From the NCBI RefSeq assembly GCF_000328475.2, contig NC_026478.1, positions 992,001 through 1,056,000 on the forward strand: a stretch of 64,000 nt of DNA. Reading direction: 5' to 3'. This DNA comes from Mycosarcoma maydis. Taxonomy: Eukaryota; Basidiomycota; Ustilaginomycetes; Ustilaginales. A model generated the notes under the pieces. The model was not told the DNA's origin and made no database searches. It saw only the letters and a list, made by a program, of their open reading frames with translations. The translations under genes were made by a program, and so were the position numbers. Positions 30,312-40,514 of this stretch are shown one piece after another; the first letter of the stretch is position 1; every line of letters begins with the position of its first letter.

Positions 30312-31592
30312 TTAAAGGGTGCCCTTTTGAGCGCTCTCAACAGCCTTGGCAGCGGCCTCGTCCAAGCCGTCGAAGGCGAAGATCTTGAGGTTGGAGTTCT
30401 TGATCAACTCCTTTGCCTCTTTCTCGTGGGTGCCCTGGAGACGGACGACGAGAGGGATGGACATATCCAATTCTTGGGTGGCCTGAATGATGCCCTCGGC
30501 GATTTTCTTGCACGAGACGATACCGCCAAAGATGTTGACAAAGATACCCTTGACCTCTTTGGAGTTGAGGAGCAGTTCGAAAGCCTTTTTGACGGAAGCA
30601 GCGGAAGCGGTGCCTCCGACGTCGAGGAAGTTAGCGGGGTTACCTCCGTTGAGCTTCAACACATCCATGGTGGCCATGGCAAGACCGGCGCCGTTGACGA
30701 GACAACCGATGTTGCCATCGAGCTTGATAAAGTTGAGGCCATACTTGGCGGCGTCAACCTCGTCGGGGTCCTCCTGCGTGGTGTCGCGCAGCTCGAAGAT
30801 GTCAGCCTGACGGAAATCGGCGTTTTCATCAAATCCGAGCTTAGCATCCATGCAGAGAACCTCGCCGTCCTTGGACTCGGCAAGAGGGTTGATCTCGACC
30901 TGCGTGGCGTCCTTTTCGTCAAACAGCTTGTACAGCTTCTGGAAGGTTTCGGCAGCCTGTTGCTCCTGCTTGGCGCCGGTGAAGCCGAGCTTCTTGGCAA
31001 TCCCAAGCGCATCTTGGTTGCTGAGACCCTTTTCAAAATCGATAGGCGTGGTGATGATGGCATCCGGGTTTTCGGCTGCAACCTCTTCGATCGACATACC
31101 ACCTTGGTTCGACGCGATCAAGACGGGAAGTTGCGTAGCACGGTCGTTGAGCACAGCGACGTAGTACTCGTGGTGTGGTGGACGAGCCTCGGCGATCATG
31201 ACAGCATTGCAGAGACGACCACCAGCCCCGGTCTGCTTGGTGATCAGGTGGTTGCCGATCATCTTGGCAGCAAGGTCGCGAGCCTCTTCGGGCGTCTTGA
31301 TCAGGTGAACACCACCCTTGAGACCCGAGTCAAAGTGACCCTTACCACGACCACCCGCAAGCACCTGTGCCTTGATTACGATCTCCTTGCCGCCAAAAGA
31401 CTGTGCAGCCTTGTATGCCTCTTCGGGCGTCTTAGCGGCGATGTACTTGGGAGTAGCGATGCCGTACTTGTTAAGAATGTCCATGGAAAGGTGCTCGTGG
31501 ATCGACAGGTATCGCTTCTGAGCGGCAGCCTGACCACCGCGGACCATGGTCCTGGCCATCGAGGCGCGTGTGCGGAGCGCGTTGAACAGCAT
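30312..31592 (-). CDS. LSC2: Succinyl-CoA ligase beta subunit, mitochondrial
   Basis: ATG 31592 (MLFNALRTRASMARTMVRGG) gives 426 residues with an Arg/Ala/Ser-rich mitochondrial presequence. The mature part begins near YLSIHEHLSMDILNKYGI. The frame is open 37 codons further up, but that portion would mask the presequence. The ATP-grasp domain includes IVIKAQVLAGGRGKGHF, VEINPLAESKDG and DAKLGFDENADFRQ. The ligase-CoA domain includes NGAGLAMATMDVLKLNGGNP and NIFGGIVSCKKIAEG. With the alpha subunit it interconverts succinyl-CoA and succinate with ADP or GTP phosphorylation in the TCA cycle. Nucleotide preference cannot be read off here; fungal mitochondrial forms are usually ADP-forming. The gene is divergent from RRP15. 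Confidence 0.96.
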   Translation of the reverse strand: MLFNALRTRASMARTMVRGGQAAAQKRYLSIHEHLSMDILNKYGIATPKYIAAKTPEEAYKAAQSFGGKEIVIKAQVLAGGRGKGHFDSGLKGGVHLIKTPEEARDLAAKMIGNHLITKQTGAGGRLCNAVMIAEARPPHHEYYVAVLNDRATQLPVLIASNQGGMSIEEVAAENPDAIITTPIDFEKGLSNQDALGIAKKLGFTGAKQEQQAAETFQKLYKLFDEKDATQVEINPLAESKDGEVLCMDAKLGFDENADFRQADIFELRDTTQEDPDEVDAAKYGLNFIKLDGNIGCLVNGAGLAMATMDVLKLNGGNPANFLDVGGTASAASVKKAFELLLNSKEVKGIFVNIFGGIVSCKKIAEGIIQATQELDMSIPLVVRLQGTHEKEAKELIKNSNLKIFAFDGLDEAAAKAVESAQKGTL

Positions 31593-32292
31593 GATGTGAT
31601 AAAAGCGAAGCGGTGCAAAGGAAAGAGGTGGCAAGGATGTGGGTTTGAGGAGAGCAGAGCAGAAGGAGAAACAGAATGTGATGACGCCGGTCATATCAGC
31701 CAACTAATACCTCGCACAAACACTCACAACTCACACTCACCACTTGTTCAACACGCCGACACCCGAACACGGAAGAGAATCACGAATCATGGGTCGCTTG
31801 TTCCTCCATCGCCAGACCTGCTTGGAGCACTGCGCGAGCGAAATCACGAATCGAGCACGGACGCGCGCTGTCCACCGATGATTTTTTTTTTCGCCTTTCC
31901 GCTCTGCAACACGGCCAACTCTTCCGACTGGTACAAACAGACACGAGAAGGCGTTTCGTGCGCTCGGCTCTTTCCGTCGACCCTTACTCGAATTCTCGGC
32001 TTGAGTGCAAATCGATCACGCACACGCCATAAATAATCGAATCTCTGCCCAAATTTGCCCGATGAGGTTTGTGGCTAGTTTTGCGGATTTCGGATGTCTC
32101 ACAGCGCGGAGAAGATTCCGAGTCGTGATTTTGGGATTAAAAAAAGACCCTCACAAACCATTAGAGAAGAAAATTTGGGCTGCTACAGTTTGCTGCTTTT
32201 CACTTCCAACATGATCCATAAATCAGCCCCTTGAGCTTCCCCAGATTGCACCATCATCATCGGACAACCTTCGAGTCTAATAGTTTTGCATC
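31593..32292. other. Divergent promoter between LSC2 and RRP15
   Basis: Heptamers lie near 31779-31797 and 31840-31856, with a T10 run near 31880-31890. No gene is seen; an open frame crossing from the LSC2 antisense strand is a codon-bias shadow. Confidence 0.6.
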
Positions 32293-33363
32293 ATGGCAGC
32301 AGCAAAGTTCGGATCCGGTGGATCCAAAATGACTATGAAGGCATCATCACGGCCGAGTTCAGCAGCTCGTGCTGGTCCATCAAAGCGAAATGGCGAGGCA
32401 GCAAAAGGCAAGAGACAAGCCGTCTCGGAGCAAGTGAGCCACAGTGAATCGGACGAAGACATGGACAACCAAGATCAAATTTCGCTCGAGGGAGACGACT
32501 ACGATAACGACGAACCGGACACTGAAGACGAGATCGAGGCAGCTAAGGGGCCAGGTTCCAAGAGCAAAAAGACGATCAAACGCAAGCGCAGAGCCACTTC
32601 ACCCACTTCGTTCGGAAGTGCGCTGGAAGGCCTGCTTGGAATTCCACCATCCACATCGGCTGAAGCAATGGAAACGCTAGAGGAGGAAGCAAATGACGAA
32701 AAGGGGGATGCGCAAAGTGAAGATGAGATAAGTGGTAGCAAGAACAAGAGGGCCAAGAGGGCTGTTTCATCGACAAAGGCAGAGACCAAAGTGCCCGCCA
32801 TCTTGTCGCTCGCGCCGCATCTGCGTCGATCCGCGCAATCCACTACACTTAGTGCACGAGCTGCGCGTATTGCGCTCGAACAAAGACGTCGACGAGAAGA
32901 GCGAAGCCATGTCAAGGATGTTATTGGTGGGTGGGGTCCACCGGGCGTGCTTCCCGCGCTCGAGGACGAAGATGGGAATGTGATGGAAACCATGCGCAAT
33001 GCCGAGGACGATGTGGAACGATTGCAAGAATTCGCGAGTCAAGGCGGCAGTCAGAGCTACGAGCGCAAGCTGCGCAAAGTAGCCCAACGCGGTGTCGTCA
33101 AGCTGTTTAACGCGATTCGTGCTGCTCAAACCACCACCGAGGACGACCTGCAAGAGGTAGAAGCCAAGAAGAGTGCAGCGTCAGCCTCTGCTACTGCAAG
33201 CGACAAAGCAGGTAGCCAAACAACAGCAGCAGCCTCGGCCAAAAAGGGCGGACTCGCAAGCAAAGACGCGCGCCTCGCTGATCTGAGCAAATCAAACTTT
33301 TTGGATCTTATTAAGAAGAGTTCCAAATCCAAGAGTAATAGCGTTGGTGTTACTGCCAAGTAA
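32293..33363 (+). CDS. RRP15: Ribosome biogenesis protein Rrp15
   Basis: This is an intronless 356-residue protein. The N-terminal half is acidic and Ser/Lys-rich (SESDEDMDNQDQISLEGDD) with a basic nuclear-type patch KKTIKRKRRA. Residues about 160-300 carry the RRP15 signature, most clearly ERKLRKVAQRGVVKLFNAIR. The C-terminus is Ala/Ser/Lys-rich with a final conserved-looking SNFLDLIKK segment. In yeast, Rrp15 is a nucleolar factor for 60S-subunit pre-rRNA processing. The start MAAAKFGSGGSKM is the first Met of the frame. Confidence 0.88.
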   Translation: MAAAKFGSGGSKMTMKASSRPSSAARAGPSKRNGEAAKGKRQAVSEQVSHSESDEDMDNQDQISLEGDDYDNDEPDTEDEIEAAKGPGSKSKKTIKRKRRATSPTSFGSALEGLLGIPPSTSAEAMETLEEEANDEKGDAQSEDEISGSKNKRAKRAVSSTKAETKVPAILSLAPHLRRSAQSTTLSARAARIALEQRRRREERSHVKDVIGGWGPPGVLPALEDEDGNVMETMRNAEDDVERLQEFASQGGSQSYERKLRKVAQRGVVKLFNAIRAAQTTTEDDLQEVEAKKSAASASATASDKAGSQTTAAASAKKGGLASKDARLADLSKSNFLDLIKKSSKSKSNSVGVTAK

Positions 33364-34389
33364 GAGCGGCATCGCCGGTCCTTTTTGATTCATTCCCACT
33401 TTGCATCTGTTTAGCGTTAGAGCAGCTTTGTATACCACCCTCACCCTGTGCCCGTGACTGCAATCGGCCATCTCTTCCAAGAGTCTTGTTGAAGATAATG
33501 CCGAGGAATCCGAACAGACCCTTCTTGATGGCGACGTTCTCGATGGAGGCTAAACGTGAACAGTGTAGAACATATTGAGACGTGCATCGTCGTGAATTTT
33601 GGCAAAACCTTTGGATGCTCGACAAACACACAAAGCAAGTACAGGTCCAAAGGGTCGTCACCTGCGGCCACACCGATGATGTTGAGCTGGAATCAAAGTC
33701 ATCACATGGGGTTGGCTTCGTGTGCAACATCGAGTCCAGGCACCCGAATCTTATCGGGTCTCAGGAGGGAACATCATTCGTGATTAGGCGCTCGAGTGTG
33801 ACGTTGTACAATCACTAAACGTGAAAGGAATTCAAGAGTGTGGAGACAAATCTCCGCAGAACAAATAAAGACAAAATAAAAATAAATGAAGGCAAATTGA
33901 AGCAAATCAAACAAAGCACAGCGAGCCAGCGAGTGAGCAACGCTGTCGTCATCCTGCACGCGTTGGTGTTTGTCACTTTCAAGTTCGCGCACGTCCGTGT
34001 GTGTTTCACGAATCGTGGGAATGTGGGCGGCGTTTCCTTGGCTAGAATCACGAGTGTACAGTGAATACGTTAAACGGTAAATCACGAATGCCAACCAAAC
34101 AAAAACAGAACATAGTCGTGGGTGATGGGTGCACGGTGCCACAGCCAGGTGTCTGCAACCAACTCCTTTCCAAAAAGCACAAGTGTAGGCTCGCTCCCAG
34201 ATCACTCCATCTAAGACAGCATTGACCCAACACCTTTTTGGTATTCCATCAAAGCAGCCTCTTCATCCACCTACAACACCGCCGCCCTGTGTGCGATCAA
34301 GCTTAGAGCACATCTCTAATGCAGTCTTGAGCTGTGTCGCCGTCGAGCATCAGCTACTTCATCTCAACCGCGTACAAGCAAGTCCAACC
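33364..34389. other. Intergenic region between RRP15 and PLD1
   Basis: Heptamers occur near 33774-33787, 34005-34018 and 34080-34090. The only part with coding character is an exon-like block on the minus strand at 33450-33551, listed separately. The leader before 34390 keeps the PLD1 frame open but is not protein-like. Confidence 0.5.
33450..33690 (-). other. Exon-like block of an unidentified minus-strand gene
   Basis: Reading leftwards from an acceptor-like CACGTTTAG (3' edge near 33552), the frame gives SIENVAIKKGLFGFLGIIFN then KTLGRDGRL, with strongly biased codons (GTC GCC ATC AAG AAG GGT CTG TTC). About 110 bp further up, LNIIGVAA ends at a GTGACG donor with matching phase. A second possible intron follows at GTGAGG with a CTAAC branch and an ACAG acceptor. 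I could not find a convincing start codon or recognise the protein. It may be a small membrane-protein gene or a relic. Confidence 0.25.
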
Positions 34390-37300
34390 ATGTCGTCTGG
34401 AACCTCGTTTGCAGACCTCGCCCACCAGGCGTGGGACGCAGCTACGCAGGTAACTGGTCTCGCATCCCTGAATGAGAACTCTACTTCCGACTACGACGAC
34501 AACAACAACGACGAATCGCAGTCAGCAGATGCCGGCGATCCAGACAAGAACCCTTCTGACGACACGGTGCAGAGCCCTTCTCACGAAGGAGACTCGTACC
34601 GCGGAGCGCCGGGAAACCATCCGAACGATCCAAGTGCTCGCATCAATCATCCAGATGCCGTCAACGGTCATGCCCACACATCCCTCAATGAGTCTCCTGC
34701 AAATCCCAAAATACGCAACCACGACTCGGACAATGTACAGAAAGCGGAACATAGCTCCTCTTCCTTCAAGCATCCCCACTCGACCCATCACAAACATGAC
34801 ATGGGTCAGGCCATGATTGAGCGCGCTCTCGGCGACGATAGTCTCACCGCTCAGCGACAGGGCACCATTTACGACAAGCAACTTGAGAACGAGATGGACG
34901 GCTCGTACAGAAATATTCAAGAAGAAACCAAGCCCGTGTCCGCTGCAGCTGAACTTGGCCAGCCTGTTCACTCTGAACGAAACAGGCCACACGATGGTCA
35001 AGTCCATTCCGAGAGCGCCGAGAACAACTCAGATGCGCATCAGCCTCACGCTGCCAACCGCGGTCCATCGTGGGCCTCCCGTCCCGATGACAAGCAACGC
35101 GCCAAAATCGCAAGGATGAAGGACGAGCAGGCCAACGGCACATGGAAACGTCGATTCTCCAGCTTTGGCCCATCCTCCTCCGAGGCACCCTCTACACCTA
35201 CGCACAAGAACCCTGAAGAAAAGGAAAAGAGCGGCGGTCTTTTTGCTGGCATATTCGACTCGGATTCCTCTTCACGCCCTGGTCTTAACATCTTTGGCTC
35301 AGTCAGTGTTAATCGAGCCAACACGGCTCGAAGCGGCCTCAACAAAGATCACAATGGTGATGTCTCTACCAGCGCCGACCACAAACACACCCCAAACGCA
35401 CTGCCTGCGTCCCGTCCCGGAGCCTCTCGTAACTCTAGCCAATGGGCTGAAAATTCCAACAAGTTGCGCACCGCTTTCGAACCGCCGACGCCGTCTGCTG
35501 AAGCAGCGTCTGATGATGCCAACACGCAGCAGAAAGATAAGGCCGATATGCCGACCCCAGAGCTCTCACCTGATGATCAGAGACTTCGCGCCATCACCAA
35601 AATCATGCTCGGTTCTGGCAAGGACAAGGACAGGCAAGATCCCACCTCTCCCGCTGCAGCATCACCATCGGGCCTCAGCGGAGAACCACAGGCTCAGACA
35701 CGATGGGCTCAGCTCAAGAAAAAAGTCCGAGACTCTCAAAAGGTTAAGCAAGACCAGCAAAAGTCGAGCGCCTTCGGCATCGATCTCGCCAAGGAACTGC
35801 AGACCGGTATCTTGCCTGTTTTTCTCCTCAAAATGGCCGTGGAGCGCGACGAAGCCAAGCGTCGTCGCATCCCTATCCTGCTCAATCACCTTCGTCTTCG
35901 TGTGACCGACAGCGTCAATCCGATGCACAACACACACGCCGTCTTCCGCATCGAACTCGAGTACGGAGATGGTCTTGTCAAGTGGGTCATCTACCGAGAG
36001 CTTCGTGACTTTATCAACCTCCACGCTCACTACCGAGCCGCTGCCCTTCGAGGCTACCTCGGCAGATCTATCGGCGGCAACTCGACCGAAGGCGACCTAG
36101 GTCTACCTAGCTTCCCCAAGATGAGTCTTCCCTACTTCAATCAGCTCCAGAGGCAGGGGAAGACCTCTCGCGCTGACTTTGCAAGGGCTCAGCGAGATGC
36201 TCTCGAGAATTACATCATCGAGCTCATTCGACGCACGATGTTCCGTGCCGAGGCCAATCGGCTTTGCAAGTTCTTTGAGATCTCAGCGCTTTCTGTCTCG
36301 CTTGCGAGCCGAGGTGGTCACCAGGGAAAGCAGGGCTACCTCCGCATCTTATCCCGCTCCTCGCGTAAAAAGGATCAGAAGAGCGTGCTCACGCCAGCGC
36401 GATGGGCCAAGGCCTATGAGCCCAAGTGGTTCATCGTTCGCGAAAGCTTCATTGCCATCGTCGATCAGCTAGACAGTCTCCAGCTCTACGACGTCTTCCT
36501 CATGGATAACGACTTCAAAGTCGAAAGGCCTAAGCGTCTCTACAAGCAGACCATGCACATTGCCCACGGCCTCACTCATAGCGACGACAAGAAAGCTGCA
36601 GAGGTTGAGAGCTCTGAACAGCCCGAGGCCTCCAAAGGCGCGAGCGGGAACGAAGCTTCATACGATCAAACGGCTCTCCTGACGGGGGGGCACTTTAAGG
36701 ATGTCGACCCCAACAAACGAGAAGAAGCGCACAGCGACGAGAGACATGCCAGTAGCCATACTTTCTACATTCGCAATGCTGAGAGGAAGCTTAAGCTCGT
36801 TGCCAAGAACGAGCGCATGATGGAGCAATTTATCGTCTCGATGCAGAAAATGGCTTCACGTAACATTTTTGGTGGTACGAACCGCTTTGAGAGCTTTGCG
36901 CCAATCCGCCTTAACGTGTCGGCACAATGGCTCGCTGATGGACGCGACTACTATTGGAACCTGAGCAAAGCGCTCATGATGGCCAAAGATCGTGTCTTCA
37001 TCCATGATTGGTGGCTCAGCCCCGAGCTGTACCTGCGTAGGCCAGGTCATCCCAAGTGGAGGCTCGACAACGTGCTAAAAAAGAAGGCCGAGGAAGGCGT
37101 CAAGATCTTTGTCATCATCTACAACGAGGTCTCGAACAACTTTACTCCCACCGACTCCAACTATACCAAGCAACGACTCATCGGTCTGCACCGCAACATC
37201 TTTGTGCAGCGCTCGCCCAGCCACTTTAAGACCGGCACCTTCTACTGGGCGCATCACGAGAAGCTTTGCGTTATTGACGAGACCATTGCTTTCATGGGCG

Positions 37301-39813
37301 GCCTGGATCTGTGCTTTGGTCGATATGATACGCCTGCCCACGTGCTTGTCGATGATGCACTCTATTACAAGCGAGAAGGAGAATCCGAGTCAGACCACGG
37401 ACTGTCCTCAAAGCCAGGATACCTGGGCCCAGTCAAGGACGGTCGAGAAGCGCACATCTGGCCGGGGCAAGACTACGCCAATGAACGAGTCATGGAGTGG
37501 CACACGCTCAGCAAGCCGGCCGAAGACCTTTTCGCGCGCGACAAATTCCCAAGAATGCCCTGGCACGACATTGGCCTTCAACTCGTGGGTCAGCCGGCCC
37601 GCGATTTGTGTCGCCACTTTATTCAGCGCTGGAACTTTTTGCTGCGTATCAAGAATCACACTCGACAAATGCCGTTCCTTGTTCCCCCTCCAGATTTTAC
37701 GCCGGAAGAGCTGCAGAAGTACGGTCTCACGGGCACTTGTGAAGTTCAGATCTGTCGATCAGCAGGCCCTTGGAGCTTGGGTACCACTAACAAGGTGGAG
37801 CACTCGATCCAGAATGCATACCTCAAATCGATTCAGATGAGCGATCACTTTGTCTACATCGAAAACCAATTCTTCGTAACCTCGACCGTTATGGAAGGCA
37901 ACAAGATCGAAAATAAGATTGGCGAGGCTCTTGTCAACCGCATCATCCGTGCTCACAGGGAAGGCACACCCTGGCGTGCGATCATTGTCATCCCTCTGAT
38001 CCCAGGATTTCCCATGCCGATCGACCACGCAGATGCGTCATCGGTGCGATTGATCGTCGAACTGCAAAATCGATCCATCTCGAGAGGAGAGCACTCCATA
38101 TTTGGCAAACTGCGCAGGGAGGGAATCGATCCCGAGCAGTACATCAGCTTCTTTTCCCTGCGTACGTGGGGCAAATTGCGTGGCGGTCAGCTGACCACCG
38201 AGCAGATCTACTTACACGATAAGATCATGATCGTCGATGATCGCCTCGTGATCATTGGGTCTGCCAACATCAACGAGCGTAGTCAGCGCGGCGATCGTGA
38301 CTCGGAGCTTGCTTCGGTGATTCGCGATCACGACATGATCGACAGCCGCATGGGGGGCCAGCCGTACAAGGTGGGCCGTTTTGCACACACGCTTCGAATG
38401 CGGCTTATGCGAGAGCATCTTGGAGTTGACGTCGACGAGCTCGAGGCCAATGAGCGACGGAATGCCGTTCATAGTGACGATGCCGAGTCCGAATCCGAAG
38501 GCTCTTTCGATGCGGATGATACTGAGCTGGCAGACTCGGACGATGAGTGGGATCCAGATCAGGAGCAGAGCCACGGCGGACTTGAGAGGAATGGCGACGC
38601 ACAATCTTCACCGGACGATCTGGTGGAAGTGCCAACCAACAAGGATGTTCTCAAGCACAAGGCATCCAACCTGGCCGACCAAGGCAGCGGAACCGCCTCG
38701 ACGGTACGTCGCCAGATCAAAGAGACGCTCAAGGGCAGCAAGGAGAGGATGGAGATGGAGGCAGTGGGAACTCGAGCAGACCCGGCTTCCTCCGACTCGA
38801 CCAACCACAACGAGAGGTATCAAGCTGCACGTATCGAGCGAGTTGCACAGGCGCTGCGCAGCCAAGATACGGACAAATTTGTCGACGGTCAGTATGACAA
38901 TAGCTTGGAGCCAACACTGGAGGAAAAATTGATGGTGGAAGATAGACTCGCTGTGAATGGCAAAGCTCACCACTCTACTGAGGGCGAAACAAAGCGAGCG
39001 GGACATGGAGGGCAGCGCCGAACCTCTGTGGATTACCGTCAGCTGCTCGGCTCACTGAGCTCATCCAGCCTGGGCCCTGAACGGGAGACGGACATGCTGC
39101 GCCGCACGGGGCAGCAGCGAGGGCGTTTTCTCAGCGATGGAGGAACGGACGATGTGCATCGAAAGGTGGCGAGTCGTATGTCGAACGATCTGTGGAATCT
39201 GCCTGCAGCGTCGCTCGACGTTGACCCGATGCAATTCCAGGACCCAATCGACGATTCGTTCTACGTCGACTATTGGCTCACTTGCGCTGTACACAACACG
39301 CAGATATTCCGTAAGGTGTTCAAATGCGTTCCCGATGACACGGTGACGACATGGGCCGAGTACAAGGCGTTCGGTGCTTGGGCCGATCGTTTGGCACGCT
39401 CAGGCAAATTTGCCTCGAAAGAGTCGCGATCGGAACGCGATGCGCAAGCTCACAGCGTTCCCGGTGCCAGTGTAGGTGGACCCGTCGGACAGGTAAGCAA
39501 CCGAGAGTCGACATCGGATGCCAAACAGGAAGACTCTTCACAAGTGCCTTCGACTTTGAGAGACGCTTCTTCCGCCGCACAAGGCCAAGGCCAGACTCAA
39601 AACGGTTCGGCCGCTGCTGGGGGACCACCCAAGGAGAGCAGGAAGGAGGTGGAGGGCTTTTCCAGCCGCGAGCTCGACCAGATGGAAGCGATGCTCGAGG
39701 AGTGCAGAGGATCGCTGGTGCTGCATCCAACTCGGTTCTTGGAGGCAGAAGACCACTCGAACAACTTTCTATTCGCCATGGATCGCATCAATCCGTTGTT
39801 GATCTATGACTGA
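34390..39813 (+). CDS. PLD1: Phospholipase D1, PX-PH type
   Basis: Starting at ATG 34390 (MSSGTSFADLAHQAWDAA), the protein is 1807 residues. Residues 1-490 are hydrophilic and probably disordered. A PX domain covers about 500-635 (THAVFRIELEYGDGLVKWVI) and a PH-like domain about 640-830, interrupted by a Ser/Glu-rich insertion. The catalytic core begins near FESFAPIRLNVSAQWLADGR. Both HxKxxxxD motifs are intact: His956-Lys958-Asp963 and His1276-Lys1278-Asp1283, the latter in YLHDKIMIVDDRLVIIGSAN. The C-terminal 450 residues carry an acidic stretch (SDDAESESEGSFDADDTELA) and end with a conserved-looking block (YVDYWLTCAVHNTQIF). The enzyme hydrolyses phosphatidylcholine to phosphatidate on phosphoinositide-containing membranes. 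The frame extends 56 codons upstream to an ATG at 34222 without domain content, so I use the later start. Confidence 0.96.
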   Translation: MSSGTSFADLAHQAWDAATQVTGLASLNENSTSDYDDNNNDESQSADAGDPDKNPSDDTVQSPSHEGDSYRGAPGNHPNDPSARINHPDAVNGHAHTSLNESPANPKIRNHDSDNVQKAEHSSSSFKHPHSTHHKHDMGQAMIERALGDDSLTAQRQGTIYDKQLENEMDGSYRNIQEETKPVSAAAELGQPVHSERNRPHDGQVHSESAENNSDAHQPHAANRGPSWASRPDDKQRAKIARMKDEQANGTWKRRFSSFGPSSSEAPSTPTHKNPEEKEKSGGLFAGIFDSDSSSRPGLNIFGSVSVNRANTARSGLNKDHNGDVSTSADHKHTPNALPASRPGASRNSSQWAENSNKLRTAFEPPTPSAEAASDDANTQQKDKADMPTPELSPDDQRLRAITKIMLGSGKDKDRQDPTSPAAASPSGLSGEPQAQTRWAQLKKKVRDSQKVKQDQQKSSAFGIDLAKELQTGILPVFLLKMAVERDEAKRRRIPILLNHLRLRVTDSVNPMHNTHAVFRIELEYGDGLVKWVIYRELRDFINLHAHYRAAALRGYLGRSIGGNSTEGDLGLPSFPKMSLPYFNQLQRQGKTSRADFARAQRDALENYIIELIRRTMFRAEANRLCKFFEISALSVSLASRGGHQGKQGYLRILSRSSRKKDQKSVLTPARWAKAYEPKWFIVRESFIAIVDQLDSLQLYDVFLMDNDFKVERPKRLYKQTMHIAHGLTHSDDKKAAEVESSEQPEASKGASGNEASYDQTALLTGGHFKDVDPNKREEAHSDERHASSHTFYIRNAERKLKLVAKNERMMEQFIVSMQKMASRNIFGGTNRFESFAPIRLNVSAQWLADGRDYYWNLSKALMMAKDRVFIHDWWLSPELYLRRPGHPKWRLDNVLKKKAEEGVKIFVIIYNEVSNNFTPTDSNYTKQRLIGLHRNIFVQRSPSHFKTGTFYWAHHEKLCVIDETIAFMGGLDLCFGRYDTPAHVLVDDALYYKREGESESDHGLSSKPGYLGPVKDGREAHIWPGQDYANERVMEWHTLSKPAEDLFARDKFPRMPWHDIGLQLVGQPARDLCRHFIQRWNFLLRIKNHTRQMPFLVPPPDFTPEELQKYGLTGTCEVQICRSAGPWSLGTTNKVEHSIQNAYLKSIQMSDHFVYIENQFFVTSTVMEGNKIENKIGEALVNRIIRAHREGTPWRAIIVIPLIPGFPMPIDHADASSVRLIVELQNRSISRGEHSIFGKLRREGIDPEQYISFFSLRTWGKLRGGQLTTEQIYLHDKIMIVDDRLVIIGSANINERSQRGDRDSELASVIRDHDMIDSRMGGQPYKVGRFAHTLRMRLMREHLGVDVDELEANERRNAVHSDDAESESEGSFDADDTELADSDDEWDPDQEQSHGGLERNGDAQSSPDDLVEVPTNKDVLKHKASNLADQGSGTASTVRRQIKETLKGSKERMEMEAVGTRADPASSDSTNHNERYQAARIERVAQALRSQDTDKFVDGQYDNSLEPTLEEKLMVEDRLAVNGKAHHSTEGETKRAGHGGQRRTSVDYRQLLGSLSSSSLGPERETDMLRRTGQQRGRFLSDGGTDDVHRKVASRMSNDLWNLPAASLDVDPMQFQDPIDDSFYVDYWLTCAVHNTQIFRKVFKCVPDDTVTTWAEYKAFGAWADRLARSGKFASKESRSERDAQAHSVPGASVGGPVGQVSNRESTSDAKQEDSSQVPSTLRDASSAAQGQGQTQNGSAAAGGPPKESRKEVEGFSSRELDQMEAMLEECRGSLVLHPTRFLEAEDHSNNFLFAMDRINPLLIYD

Positions 39814-39992
39814 TTCGATGACTAGTAATGTATGTTTTGTCAGCGCTTCTGTATGTGAGTGATGTGATGTTTTTTTAAGGCAAGGCGGGAATGTGGTGAG
39901 ATTCGTGATGGTACAAGTACAATGATGAATTGTTGCGAGGCGATGATGAGAGGTAGACCAGAACCTAGTCTAGAGATGGCTGTGTTGGTGGC

Positions 39993-40514
39993 TCAGGTGT
40001 CTTGGTTGCTAGCGTACAAGCGGGTGTACATGCGACACATGCTTTGGTAGGCCCTTTTGTCGCCGGTCCTGTAGAGGGTTGCGGCGTCGACGTTGAGTGG
40101 GCTATCTGGTTCTGGAGAATCGAGCAAGGCCAGGATGGCGGTGCAGGCAGAGCTGAGTGTCCATGCTGGGGACCATTGCGCCTGTAGGATGTCGAGGCAG
40201 ATCTCGCCGTCCTTCCAGGCGACGTTGGGGTGGAAGATCTTTGTGCGGAACTTGATCGTTGGTGGTTTGGTCGGGTATGTAGGCGGGATCAGGATGGAAA
40301 GGTGGAATAGGCCGCAGGCGTAGTTGCCAGTGCAAGGGCCGCGAAGCAGGGCGGTCCATTCGAAGAGATCTTCGCCTTCGACATCGTAAGGTCGCAACTC
40401 GAGCAGGTCCGGATTCGCCGACGCACTGCGTGCCGTGTTAGGTGCCAGACCGAGCTCGCGCGACGCGGTCTGGTATTCTTTCAGCAGCCGTTTCGTCGTC
40501 GTTGCCAATGCCAT
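39993..40514 (-). CDS. PEX4: Peroxisomal ubiquitin-conjugating enzyme Pex4-like
   Basis: This is a 173-residue single-domain E2 from ATG 40514 (MALATTTKRLLKEYQ). The catalytic Cys106 sits in GEICLDILQAQWSPAWTL, and the following ILALLDSPEPDSPLNVDAAT segment and C-terminal AYQSMCRMYTRLY match Pex4 more closely than other E2s I know. The E2 hallmark HPNVAWKDG is present upstream of the Cys. In yeast Pex4 is anchored by Pex22 on peroxisomes and ubiquitinates the import receptor Pex5 for recycling. Assignment to Pex4 rather than another small E2 is from motif memory. Its tail faces the PLD1 tail; its start faces the rhodopsin gene across 1.4 kb. Confidence 0.85.
   Translation of the reverse strand: MALATTTKRLLKEYQTASRELGLAPNTARSASANPDLLELRPYDVEGEDLFEWTALLRGPCTGNYACGLFHLSILIPPTYPTKPPTIKFRTKIFHPNVAWKDGEICLDILQAQWSPAWTLSSACTAILALLDSPEPDSPLNVDAATLYRTGDKRAYQSMCRMYTRLYASNQDT

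Noticed and set aside
30327..32036. A 569-codon open frame antisense to LSC2
   Set aside because: It mirrors the strongly biased codons of LSC2, has no domain-like sequence and runs on into intergenic DNA.
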